A stretch of DNA of 64,000 nt from Papilionanthe hookeriana x Papilionanthe teres (taxonomy: Eukaryota; Streptophyta; Magnoliopsida; Asparagales; Orchidaceae), in assembly GCA_022702705.1 (NCBI GenBank), contig CM040421.1, positions 78,300,121 to 78,364,120 on the forward strand. Direction: 5' to 3'. The position numbers were made by a program, and so were the translations under genes. This document shows positions 46,431 through 57,506 of the stretch, piece after piece (within the stretch, counting starts at the first letter, position 1; every line of letters starts with the position of its first letter). The notes under the pieces were generated by a model. The model was not told where the DNA came from. It made no database searches and saw only the letters and a program-made list of their open reading frames with translations.

Positions 46431-47115
46431 ACTAATTTTTGACCCAAATGGTCAACTTAAGTCAAAATGGTCAACCCATTGACCCCCAAACGGTTAACTT
46501 AGGTCAAAATGGTCAACACATTGACCCAATGACCACCCTATTGACCAAACTGGTCAACCTTTGACCTAAATGATCAACTTAGGTCAAAATGGTCAACCTA
46601 TTGACCCAATGACCACCCTATTGACCAAACTAGTTAACCTTTGACCAAGATGGTTAACTTAGGTCAATTTGGTCAACCCATTGACCTAATGACCACCTTA
46701 TTGACTAAACTAGTTAACCTTTGACTAAATAGTCAACTTAGGTCAAAATGGTCAACCTATTGATTCAAAGACCACCCTGTTGACCAAACTAGTCAACCTT
46801 TGACCCAAATGGCCAACCAAGGTCAAAATGGTCAACCCATTGACCTAATGACCACCCTATTGACCAAATTGGTCAACTTTTGATCCAAATGGTCAAACTA
46901 AGTTAAAATAGTCAAATATTGACCCATTGACCACCACATTGACCAAACTGGTTAACCTTTGACCCAAATGGTCAAACATAGGTCAAACAGGTCAAATCTT
47001 GACCCAATGACCATCATATTGACTAAACTGGTCAACCCTTAACCCTAATGGTCAAATTTGGTCAAATTGGTCAAAATGGTCAAACCATGACCTCATAACC
47101 ACTACATTGACTACA
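46431..47115. repeat. 80-bp TTGACC/GGTCAA tandem array in Tat-2 3' LTR
   Basis: The word gaccaccctattgacc recurs at 46531, 46611, 46691, 46770, 46850, 46929 and 47009, a period of 79-80 bp. Within each unit TTGACC and GGTCAA alternate, for example TTGACC-aaact-GGTCAA at 46541-46557, so every unit can fold several ways. About 8.5 units. Confidence 0.93.
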
Positions 47116-48381
47116 TTGACCAACCCTTAACATAATCAAATCAACATTGGTCAGGATGACCAATGTAGAACCCAAAGGTCACCACATTGATCATTAGGTC
47201 AATATAAACCCTAAAATTGGTCAACATGACCAAATCAACCCAAAAATTCAAAACACTTAGACCTCATGACCAATCAAACCATGATATGGTTGGAAAAGTC
47301 AAATTGGTTATCCTTGGGCTAGAATGGGTCAACTGGGTTAACCTGGGTTAACCATGGTCAACCCTAGTCAACATTAATGAAATTTGGTTAAAATACCCAA
47401 TTTTAAACCAAAATTGGTAAAATTGATTAAATAATTAATTTTAAAAATTATTTTAATCAATTTATTGGTTAAAATTATAAATTCCAATATTTTTAATTAA
47501 TTACATAGTTAATTAAAAAAGTGGAATTATGATTAAATAACCATGAAATGAATTTGGACATGTGACATCACATATGACATAATAAATGACTTTCAATTTT
47601 AAAACCCAACAATGACATCATAAATAACATCATATGGGTTAGACATGACCCATGAGATCCATTACATATGGGTTAACACATTGAATGACTCATGACATCT
47701 CATTTTAACCATGGTTAAAACCCCATCACGGAATAATCATGAAAAGAATAATGAGGTGTCATTCCCTCATTAATTCTTGGAGAAACATTTAATGAATAAT
47801 CAAGCACCTCCACTTTCACCCAATCATTAGAATTAACAAAGCTAAACCCATGGTTAAGAGCCATCATGACCAAAATACATAAATTTATGTATTGGAAAAT
47901 GTGTGTCACCTTCCTCCCTACTCATGGAAAGAATCATACATTTTCATGGAGTGAGGTGGCTAGCAAACTTATCAGACACTTAGGCATTTCATGGACTCAT
48001 CAATAATAGATAAACATGACTTAAACCAACTCCTTCTGCTATGGTTAAACACCATTATGAGCAAATCATGAAAAGGGCGGATAAGGAGGCTTATGTGTCA
48101 TGAGCACCCTAAAGGCATTAAATGAACTTCTAAGCTTACATAAGGAAGGCAATTTCAGCTGAACCAAGAGTTACCATTCACCTCATGGATCATCCAACGA
48201 GGAGAAGCCAAACATTGGGTTAACACTTTACCAAAATTGGAACCATCATGAGTTAAGCTTGGGGAGAAGGATTAACCTTATCCCCCATTGAAATCATATC
48301 CTGATCAATCATGACAATGGACAGCAACTCCCCCAAGTGAAACCAAAGCAAACCCAAGCTTATCCTAGCCCTCTTCATGGC

Positions 48382-48389
48382 TATAAATA
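48382..48389 (+). promoter_or_regulatory. Putative TATA box of Tat-2 3' LTR
   Basis: The word tataaata follows cttcatggc, 2112 bp into the LTR. LTR-A has tatttaaa after ccagccatg at a comparable distance. The promoter role is inferred. Confidence 0.5.
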
Positions 48390-48489
48390 AGCCTTACCTG
48401 AGAGCTCAAAAAAAGGAGATAGACAAGCAAAGAGCCCATATGCCTGAACCATCCAAGAAAGAAATTCCTCACTAAACCCTAAGCGATTT

Positions 48490-49090
48490 GAGACAATAGT
48501 AGGCCTGACCATAAGCACCCTTGGTAATCTAGAAGTGATAGCCTAGAATTAGTCCTTACTACTAACAATACATCCTGAACCAATCTTTAAAACTAGTCAA
48601 TGTTCTTTGCTGCTTGCAGAAAGAGTTAAAGAATATATATGCTCCTATTTGTCACAATACCACATTCTCAAAGTTCTCAAGCTAATTTAGATGTCTACTA
48701 TTCATGAAATATTTTGTATGGGGAAAGAATCTTTGTTTATTGTGTTAGAGCATTTAAATTACCTTCTTACTTGCTATTTATACTTGAGTAAATTGGATAT
48801 TATTATTTTTAGTTGATTAGTTTTTATGTAGATTTTTCTTACTAAACTTTTTCTTTTTTTTATTTTACATAGTTTTCCTGTGGGATCGACATCTTGATTT
48901 TAAAAAGAAAACTCTATATTACTTGAAACGATACGTATACTTGCATAGTACCCATAGTGTAAGATTTATATTTATATTTTTAAAAAACTTTAATCTTTAA
49001 TTATTGTATATTAGCTGCTTAATCTGATTTGGGGTCAATTTTTGTCATAATTTTATAAGCTCTTTTACTTGCGTAATTGCGGTCGAGTCA
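48490..49090 (+). mobile_element. Athila-2 5' LTR, 3' part
   Basis: It aligns with the reverse complement of the Athila-1 LTRs: an accottgg-free but clearly shared block around the ctaataatacatc / tcaatgttcttt words (48570-48610), the cctgtgggatcga word (48868) and the acgatacgtatacttg word (48925). The LTR ends at about 49090 (GAGTCA) before the primer site. The upstream ~1.1 kb expected from Athila-1 is not recognisable, so the LTR is short or truncated. Confidence 0.7.
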
Positions 49091-49096
49091 AGTTTT

Positions 49097-49114
49097 TGGC
49101 CCCGTTGCCGGGGA
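49097..49114 (+). promoter_or_regulatory. Athila-2 primer-binding site (tRNA-Asp type)
   Basis: TGGCCCCGTTGCCGGGGA matches the complement of the plant tRNA-Asp 3' end with one change. Confidence 0.9.
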
Positions 49115-49380
49115 ACTACATAAAAAAAAAAGAAAAATTTATAAAAAAATATATTTTTTAAAACTATATATTGTGCTATTATTAATCATAAATATTTTCC
49201 TAAACTTTTATGTGAAGTTCAGGATCTGAAGGATTAATACCCTATAATTCTGAATTAGAATGCACAGTAGAAAAATTAGAAAATAAAAATGATTTCATAA
49301 TTTGCAAGAAATGGCTAATATACCTTGAAATAATATTGAACAAAATATTGAAGAAAATGATAATCAAAATTTACAAAGAA
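49115..49380 (+). other. Athila-2 leader
   Basis: AT-rich leader between primer site and gag; no feature recognised. Confidence 0.5.
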
Positions 49381-50680
49381 CTTTAAGAGAATATGCTAAC
49401 CCTACTATTGATGAAATTCATTGAAGCATTCAAATACCTGTTGTAGCAGCAAATTTTCATTTGAATTTAAACCTGTAATTACACAAATGGTCCAAAATAA
49501 TCAATTTAGAGGATCTCCTACAGATGATCCTAATTTACACCTTGCCAGTTTTCTAGATCTTTGTGCTACTTTTAAGTATAATAATATTTTTGATGAGGCT
49601 ATTAGGCTTATACTTTTTTTCATTTTCTCTAAGGGATAAGGCTAAGATGTGGCTAAATTCATTAACAACGGGATCTATTAAAACTTGGGGAGAAATGACT
49701 CAAAATTTTCTAGTTATGTATTTCCTGCCATCTAAAATTGTAAAACTTAAAAATGATATAACCTCATTTACTCAATATGAAGGTGTAACAATTTATGAAG
49801 CATGGGAACGATTTAAAGAACTCCTTAGAAAATGCCCGCATCATGCTTTACTAGACAGTTTAATTATACAAACATTTTATAATAGATTAAAAGGTTCTCT
49901 TAAATCTATAGTAGATGCTGCTGCTGGTGGTTCCTTAATGGCTAAGTAATTTGATGAAGCTTATGCTTTAATAGAAGAAATGAAAACTAATAATTTTTAA
50001 TGGCCTTCTGATACGGTAAATACTAAAAGAGTGGTTGGTATTAAATAAAATGAAGTTTTTTTATTTTAGCTACTCGAGTGGCTGAAATATCTAAGAAATT
50101 GGATAATTTGCCTCAATTATCACATTTAAGTAATGAAAATTCGGGACATATAGATGAGTCTCAAACTTTAGAAACATTGCAAGCTATCGCTAGCAAAACT
50201 AATAACCCATATTCCAATTACTATAACCCATGTTGGAAAAATCACCCTAACTTAAATTGGAATAATGCAATTCCACGATGGGGTAATAACCAACCTAACA
50301 CAATTACAAATTGGAATAATCAAGGTAATTCTAACTATCGACCTTCTTATCCTCATGGTTTTAAAAATTAGCAATTTAAGGAAAAGAAATTATCTATAGA
50401 AGAATTAATTTTACAAATGGGTAGTCAGTTGCAAAGTTAAAATGCTACGATAAGAAATATCGAAAATCGAATGGGGCAAATTGCAATGCAATTAACAATA
50501 GACCGCAAGGAACAGTTCCTAGCACTTTTGAAGTAAATCCATGAGAAAATGGAAAAGATCAAGAGCAATTTAAAGTTGTATTACTTAGAAGTGGAAAAGA
50601 ACTTAGGGATGGAAAAGAAAATAAAATAAAAAAAGAGACTGAAGTAGTAGAAGTTTAGAACCTGAGGAAATAATACCTGA
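49381..50680 (+). pseudogene. gag: Athila-2 gag
   Basis: Homologous to the Athila-1 gag. The Tyr-Ala-Asn-Pro-Thr start region, Leu-Asp-Leu-Cys-Ala-Thr-Phe, Met-Trp-Leu-Asn-Ser-Leu and Trp-Glu-Arg-Phe-Lys-Glu-Leu-Leu segments appear in frames 49421-49639 and 49563-49949, joined by a frameshift near 49610. The Asn/Trp-rich part is at 50078-50371. At least five stops. Confidence 0.8.
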
Positions 50681-50859
50681 AAAAGAAACAATTTCTATCT
50701 CAAGATGAATTTGAAAAACCTCCACCCCCATTTCCACGACGACTGAAACAGTAAAAATTGGATCAATAATTTTTAAAAATTTTTGAGGAATTTAAAAAGC
50801 TTACCATTAATATCCTATTTACTGAAGCTTTGGAGCAAATTTCTAAGTATGTTTAATTT

Positions 50860-51759
50860 ATGAAAGATATTCTTAAAAAGAAAAGAAAATTTGAACCTTA
50901 TGAAAATGTTGCACTAGGCGAAGAATGTAGTACAATTATTCAGAAAAAGCTTCCACAAAAGCTTAAAGATCTTGGAAGTTTTACTGTACCTTGTGCTATA
51001 GGAGACAGATTTCATGGAAAAGCCTTATGTGATTTAGGAGCGAGTATTAACCTCATGCCCTTATCCATCTTTAAGAGGTTAGATTTAGGAGAAATATCTC
51101 TTATAATTGTAACCTTACAACTAGCAGATCGATCTATTACTTACCCGAGAGGAATGATAGAAGATGTATTGGTGAAGGTGGATAAATTTATATTCCCTGT
51201 AGATTTTATAATTTTGGATATGGAAGAAGATAAAGAGATTCCTATTATTTTAGGAAGACATTTTCTTACTACTGGATGTGTAATGATTGATGTACAAAAA
51301 GGGGAGTTAACCATGAGAGTTAATGATCAAGAAGTAACATTTAATGTTCTTAAATCAATGAGGTATCCTAACAAGGAAAAGTGTTATAGAATAGATATTT
51401 TTTATTACATGATAGCAGAACATTATCAGGAAAAATGTCAGATCATTTTTAAAGAAGAAGAGCTTTTAGACTCTGAAGATTTAAGTGATGAAAGTGATTC
51501 TAAAGAAGATGAAAAAGATACTCATTATATTAATGAAAATTGGGAAATATTGGATAAAATAGAAAATAATGAATTCAAATCATCAATTGAAAAGGCTCCT
51601 AAATTAGAACTGAAGGAATTACCATATCATTTAAAATATGCCTTTTTAGGGAATTCATTAACTTTACCTGTTATTATATCTTCTGAATTAGCTACAGAAC
51701 AAGAGATGAAATTGCTTGAAGTGTTAAAAGTGTGTAAAAAGCTTTTGGTTGGACTATAG
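50860..51759 (+). pseudogene. pro: Athila-2 aspartic protease and linker (frame open, 299 residues)
   Basis: An uninterrupted frame, part of a larger Gag-Pol. The catalytic motif Leu-Cys-Asp-Leu-Gly-Ala-Ser-Ile-Asn-Leu-Met-Pro is at about 51025-51060, and the flap-side Ile-Pro-Ile-Ile-Leu-Gly-Arg segment at about 51238. An acidic, Asp/Glu/Ser-rich linker (51450-51590) leads into RT. The stop at 51757 truncates it where the RT fingers begin. It is the best-preserved protease in the window. Confidence 0.82.
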
Positions 51760-52398
51760 CATATATTAAAGGAATTAGTCCTTCAATTTGTATGCACCGA
51801 ATTGGAAGATGACGGTAAACCCAGTGTTGAACCTCAAAGGAGATTTAACCCAGTAATGAAATAATTTATTAAGAAAGAAATGTTGAAATGGTTGGATGCT
51901 GGAATTATTTATCCAATATCTGATAGCCCTTAAGTTAGTCCTATTCATTGCGTCCCAAAGAAAGGAGGAATGACTATTGTTGAAAATTAAAATAATAAAT
52001 TAATTCCAACAAGATAAGTGACTGGTTGGCAGATCTGTATTGATTACAGAAAACTAAATGCTGCCACCAGGAAAGATCATTTTCCTCTTCCATTCTTAGA
52101 TCAAATGCTAGATAGATTAGCAGGTCATTAATATTTTTTCTTTTTGGATGGATATTCTGGTTATCATTAGATACGTGTAACTCCCGAGGACCAGGAAAAA
52201 ACTACGTTTACAAGTCCTTATGGAACTTTTGCTTTCCGAAGAATGCCTTTTAAGTTATGCAATGCACCAGCTACTTTTCAAAGGTGTATGATTGCTATTT
52301 TTTGTGACTTAATGGAAAGAAGAATTGAAATTTTTATGGATGATTTCTCTATATTTGGAACTTCTTTTGATTCTTGCTTATATAATTTGTCTAAGGTG
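51760..52398 (+). pseudogene. RT: Athila-2 reverse transcriptase, N-terminal part
   Basis: Fingers and palm regions: Pro-Lys-Lys-Gly-Gly (about 51955), Ile-Asp-Tyr-Arg-Lys-Leu-Asn (about 52035), Phe-Leu-Asp-Gly-Tyr-Ser-Gly (about 52143) and Phe-Arg-Arg-Met-Pro-Phe (about 52236). The intact catalytic Phe-Met-Asp-Asp is at about 52335. The frame is cut at 52398 by LTR-B and resumes in phase at 59906 when one AGGTG copy is discounted. Stops lie upstream (for example near 51863). Confidence 0.87.
52394..52398. repeat. Target-site duplication AGGTG, left copy (LTR-B)
   Basis: Identical to 59901-59905; both directly flank LTR-B. Confidence 0.92.
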
Positions 52399-54479
52399 TG
52401 TCAGCATATTTTTAGGTTGAGTGTTGTATTTTTGAAAAGGGGTCGCCTACACAAATTTTCGGCGAAATTTAAATTTTAAATTTAATTTAAATATATATAA
52501 TTTGGAATGTAGCATTTGATTTTGAAAATAATTTTTAAATTTGAAAATTTTAAGATATGAAATCAAACCGATCTCACATCCCAAATAGTTTATATAAACG
52601 AGCACCGCATCACAAACCGTGTATCTATCCCGAAGAATAGACACACTGGTTGATGATGGGCCTCGATTAAATAAACTAGAAGATTTGTGACATCCGTTTG
52701 GTCTGTGAACCAATTTTATAAGCCGACAAGTTCCCCTGCTTAATATAAAGGAATTAAGCATGGTTTATATTACCTGGGTTCTTAAAGTTCCCTATAAGGG
52801 CAAGCCCCTATAGTTAATTACATCTTAAATGACGGGAATCACTTATGAAAACTCTCGATAATGATCAGTGGTTTTGCTCTCAATAACTTCAAAGTTTAAG
52901 GTTTCAAAGGATTGAATTTTGGAATTTCAATAGGGAATGGATCAAATTTGGAACAGTTAATTTTCAGGATTCCAAAGGAAGAGAAGTAGGAGAAGCTGAG
53001 GATCCAAGAAGAATCTTGGCAACTTCCTAAACTAACCTATTGTTTGGTTTGAATTTGAGAATATCATTCAATGTTGTAATCCTACCAATTTTAATTAATT
53101 AGGACTTATATTAGTATGACATAATCATACAAATAGCCTCAAAGATGTGAGGGTTTATGTCGTACCGAACGACTACCTCGGAGTCCTAAGACCGGTTAGG
53201 GCTTAATTTACATAACATGATTATGCAAATGCCTAACGAAAAGTGTTGAGTATTTACGTGCACTAGGCGAACTACCTCGAAATCCTATGGCTTGGTTATT
53301 TAATTCTAAGAATGTTTTGCTGAAGTAGATCCGAGTTTTGCTGATGACGATGGCCATGCTGCCCGCTGTGCTCCAAGCTCCTTGTTGTTGCAGAGGTTTA
53401 GTTTTAGAAGGTGACAATCAAGAGATGAGAGAAGTGTTTTGGTCTAAGGAGAATTTTAAAATCCAAGTGTTTTTAATATTTTAATTAAACAAATCTTAAA
53501 GTTGGTTAAACAGAACCGATTAAGATCCCACGGTTCCGTCATCCGGGCACCGTTATTTTCATTGAATTCACTTAGTCCAGATGAATTTGCTAAACTCAAC
53601 TGAATGAGTTCCACAGTTTCATTTAGACCGTGGGAAATATCGTTAGCAACATTTGGGTTACATCATCCGAGGTATTCCCAATCATTCAACGAGAAGTTTT
53701 AATTTATTTATAATTGTAGTTTTTTTGTTGTTCTGTTTGTGATTAAATTTTGAGTTGTTTTATATTTTGGAATGTTGTGGCGGTGAATTTTATCTTACAA
53801 TGAATTTTAATTTAGTTTTGGTTTCAGTTCAGGGACTATTCTAAAGGTTTTGGTTTTCATGCAACAGTCTTGTTTATCATGTAAGAAAAAGTAAAGTACA
53901 GTGCATGTAAGTAAATTGCAATAAAGTAAATTGCAATTAAATAAAAGCGTACCTGGAGGGTCTTCTCGTCATCCCAAACTGCACTTAAAACACATGTTAA
54001 TGCATTTAAATATTTTGCGAGAAATACCTAGGTAAACCTAAGGGAAAGGGTCTTGGTTGTCTACCAAATTCCTAATCCTATAACTACTCATCTCTTATGA
54101 CGTCTAGGTTCTTGGTTTGGTTTAAGGATGATTTTCTTCATCAAAGAACAATTAAATTCAATTGTTCTTCTAAAACATCCCGTCATATTGAGGAAGTGCT
54201 TAGGACGAGCCCTAAACATCTTTTCAATATTTCTGGCATTGTTTTGAGTCCAAGTAAATTTAGTTGCACAGGTGAATTAATCATCCGGGAGTTTAGTTAA
54301 ACTTTGTTTCTTGCTCAGTGAACTTAGGTATTTGATTACCTAATGAATGAAGTGACATCTCACTTAATACTCTATTTAAGAGTTATCATAATTAAAGCCT
54401 TTAAGGGCAAGTTGGTTTGTTGGGAATTTTAATCATTCTTAATTTAAGGTTCGAGTTAATGGTTTAAAGTGTTTTAATT

Positions 54480-55000
54480 TAATTATGAGGTTTTAATTAA
54501 TAATTTTAAGTTTGGAATAGTGTTCAAATTATTTTAAATTTAATTCTTAATGATTTCATTTAGGTTTGTTGTTAAATGATTTTAATTCAATTTGATTTTA
54601 ATTTAATTTTATTTTATTTTATTTTATTTTATTTTAATTTAATTTTAAATTTAATTTAATTTAATTTTAATTTTAATTTTTAATTCAATTTAATTTTAAT
54701 TTAATTTAATTTTTATTTAATTTAATTTAATTTAATTTAATTTTTGATTTAATTTAATTTAATTTTAATTTTAATTTAATTTAATTTGAATTTTAATTTA
54801 ATTTAATTTTAATTGAATTTAATTTTAATTTAATTGGATTTAATTTAATTTAAATTTTGATTTTAATTTTAATTTTAATTGTTAGTTTTAGTTTAACTTT
54901 AATTTTAATTTGATTTTAATTTAATTTGTTTTAATTTTAGTTTTAATTATTAATTTAGATTATTATTTTAATTTTTTAATTAAGAATTAAATATTGTTAA
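54480..55000. repeat. AT-rich ttaattttattt simple repeat in LTR-B
   Basis: Imperfect 5-10-bp runs of t-rich words, including a pure tattt run at 54606-54640. It is the expanded counterpart of 9755-9935 in LTR-A. Confidence 0.85.
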
Positions 55001-57498
55001 AGTGACTCCTTTAGGGATTTTTAAATTAAAGAATAAATGTCCTCTTAATAATATCCCTATTTTAATAATCCAAATTTAAATATATTTTTTCCAAAATTTA
55101 AATTATTTAATTAATTAAAGTTTCATTTTTGATATTTTCAAAGTGTTTAATGGGTTTCACCCCTTACTTTCCCTAAGTTTCAATTATCCAAGAGAAAATT
55201 AAAATCAAATATTTTAGCTCCCATTTTGATTAAACCTAAAGTTTTAATTTAGGGTTAAAATTTTTAATTACATTTATGCCCTTTTAAGCTTATTTATTTC
55301 ATAACTCACTAAATTGAGCTCAAATGAATTTGAAATTTTTATGTCACCTCACTCACATGCCAATTAAGACATTAGAGGAAAAATATAATTTTTCTGAATT
55401 TAATTTATTTATATAATTATTTTTAGTAGAAAATAAAGGTTTTCAAAGAAAACTCAACAACATGACCAAGGTAACGTTTCTGTCCTTAAGAAAATTACGG
55501 GATGTTCCTAATGACCAGAGGACCACTTGGACCAATGTTGGTGATTTTTTGAGTCATATTTTATTTATTATAATTATTTTAAATTTTAGAGTATTAATTA
55601 ATTATAAAATAAAATAAAAGTTGAAAAAAAGATTTTATATTTTTCTTAAATCTCTCTAACCTCAAGGAGTCCAGAGAAACAAATTTTTTAATTTTCTGAT
55701 TTTTCTTTGATTTATTAGAATTATTTTATTGAAAAAGGTTAAAAACTCATTTTTTAATATTAAAAAATACATTAAGCTTTTAAAATTCAATATCTCATCC
55801 TAGAGACTTAGAAAAAATATTTGGTTTGTTCCTAAGTGATTAGGAGTCAAAATATGATATTTTTATGATTTTTAATATTTTTGTGATTTTTATTATTTTT
55901 TTAATTATTAAAATATTAAAATATGGTGAAAAATCAACTTTTTTAGAAAATTCCAATTTTAATTTTCCTGAACTCCCCTGATACCAGAGAAGCTCCAAAA
56001 CCAATTTTGTGAATTTTTTAAAAGTATTTTTAGAGTTATGAATTTTTAAAGTTTAATTTTGCTTATGAGGCTTAATCAACCTATTTGGTAGGGTTAATCA
56101 AGTCCAATTGATTTCAAATTTTTATGTGAGGTCTCTCTGATCCTAAAGATCAGTGGAGAATTATTTTCAAGTCAATTTGATGTGTGGTTAACCCTAATTA
56201 ATTCAAATTTAATTTTAGGGGTTTAGGACAATTAAGGTTATTATGAATGAATTAATTCAAAATATATTTTTCGTAGGGTTCTCTGGTCATAAGGAACATC
56301 ACCAAATTTTCCTAGAATTTATTTCACAACATACTAATTATTAGAATTAAAATACCTAAAACAATGACATGAAATTGAAAATTCAATAACTTTTCACAGA
56401 GATGGTCTCTGACCTTGAAAAATTCACGGAATGTTCCTAAGATCAGAGGCTTCAAAAGCCCTATGGTCTCATGCCATGGTGAATTATCTATGCAAATGAA
56501 GAATCAAAATACTAAAAATAGTAAATAAATTATTAAAAATAAAATACTCATCCAATCAACTTGATTTCTTTTCCACATTATTCTCCTTTGTTCACTGAGC
56601 AAGAGGGTATTTTTATTTTATTTTTGTGATTTTTCTATGCAAAGATATGAATTTTTAAAGTTCAGGGCATTTAAATAATTCAAAAATACCCTATTTATCT
56701 ACTTATCCGACTCGACGCCAGCGCAACATCGGCAGCTCCGAAAGCCCACGCGGCGCATTCCCATTCGACGCCGCCACTTGAGTCAGCAGCCACGCGTCCC
56801 GCAGTTCATGTACTATCGCGCCATCATACTTGATCTCGACCGTCCGCTCGATACACGCGTGATCCAATGGCTCCTGGTCATCATCTACGACTGGTGTGCA
56901 CCCCTGACCGTCAACACTAAAACCCTAAGATCTCACTCGATTCTCAATGGATTTTTATGTTCTTGTGCTCTATGGATTCGTCTTGAAGAGATGAACACAT
57001 CCATATGGTTTATAGGCTATGAAATTAACTTAAAGAAAATGGAGAATCACTGGAAGCTCTGGAGGAAGAGTGAGTTCATACCTTTGCTCAGAGAATTGAA
57101 GCTTCGATCTGAGAGTTGTGTCACCTTTGATTGGGTCCAGGCAAGCTCCAGATGAAGTCTCTAGCTCTGAGGAATTGTCTGAGTATGAAAGTCACCAAGG
57201 CCGATCACAAAGCTTGGAGACTGGAAGCAATGGCTGGCCTGGTGAGGGGGGCTTTGTTGGGGAACTTCTCCTCTTGGTCTGGTGAAGGTGTAGGGTCAAT
57301 CAATTTGAAGATTGGCTCACTGTGGTGAAGTGTCCTGTTTTTTGGTGGATTTTCAGCTCAGAAATTGAGCTCTGTTAATGGGGATTAGGGCAAAGGAACA
57401 CTGGGGATCAACAGCTCTGGGTTAGGAGTCCTAGCAACTTTGGCAGAGTTTCCTTAAGGTCTGGTTCATCTCCCTTGTTTGGCCTAGAGGTGGTGGTG

Positions 57499-57506
57499 TT
57501 TAAATA
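57499..57506 (-). promoter_or_regulatory. Putative TATA box of LTR-B
   Basis: The minus-strand word tatttaaa, in the same context as in LTR-A and LTR-C. Confidence 0.5.

Larger units (their letters stand above)
22732..48480 (+). mobile_element. Tat-like LTR retrotransposon Tat-2, interrupted by Athila-1
   Basis: A full-coding-capacity but dead Tat/Ogre-lineage element. The internal order is primer site, pre-gag frame, gag, pro, RT, RNase H, archaeal-type RNase H, integrase, ALKBH-like domain, 155-bp array, hairpin/polypurine tract and the start of a 3' LTR. The second RNase H after the first is a known Tat hallmark. Athila-1 splits gag at 25920/38889, and Athila-2 cuts the 3' LTR near 48480. 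Removing the 12963-bp Athila-1 and one ATAGT copy rejoins the gag linker. Confidence 0.8.
46270..48480 (+). mobile_element. Tat-2 3' LTR, 5' part only
   Basis: It starts with TATTGACCTCAC, corresponding to the TGTTGACCTCAT start of LTR-A (TG changed to TA), and keeps a terminal hairpin. It contains an 80-bp tandem array, an AT-rich part and a catgg-rich stretch. A TATA-like box lies at 48382, about 2.1 kb from the start, as in LTR-A. The LTR stops near 48480, where Athila-2 sequence begins; the exact junction is unresolved. Confidence 0.7.
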
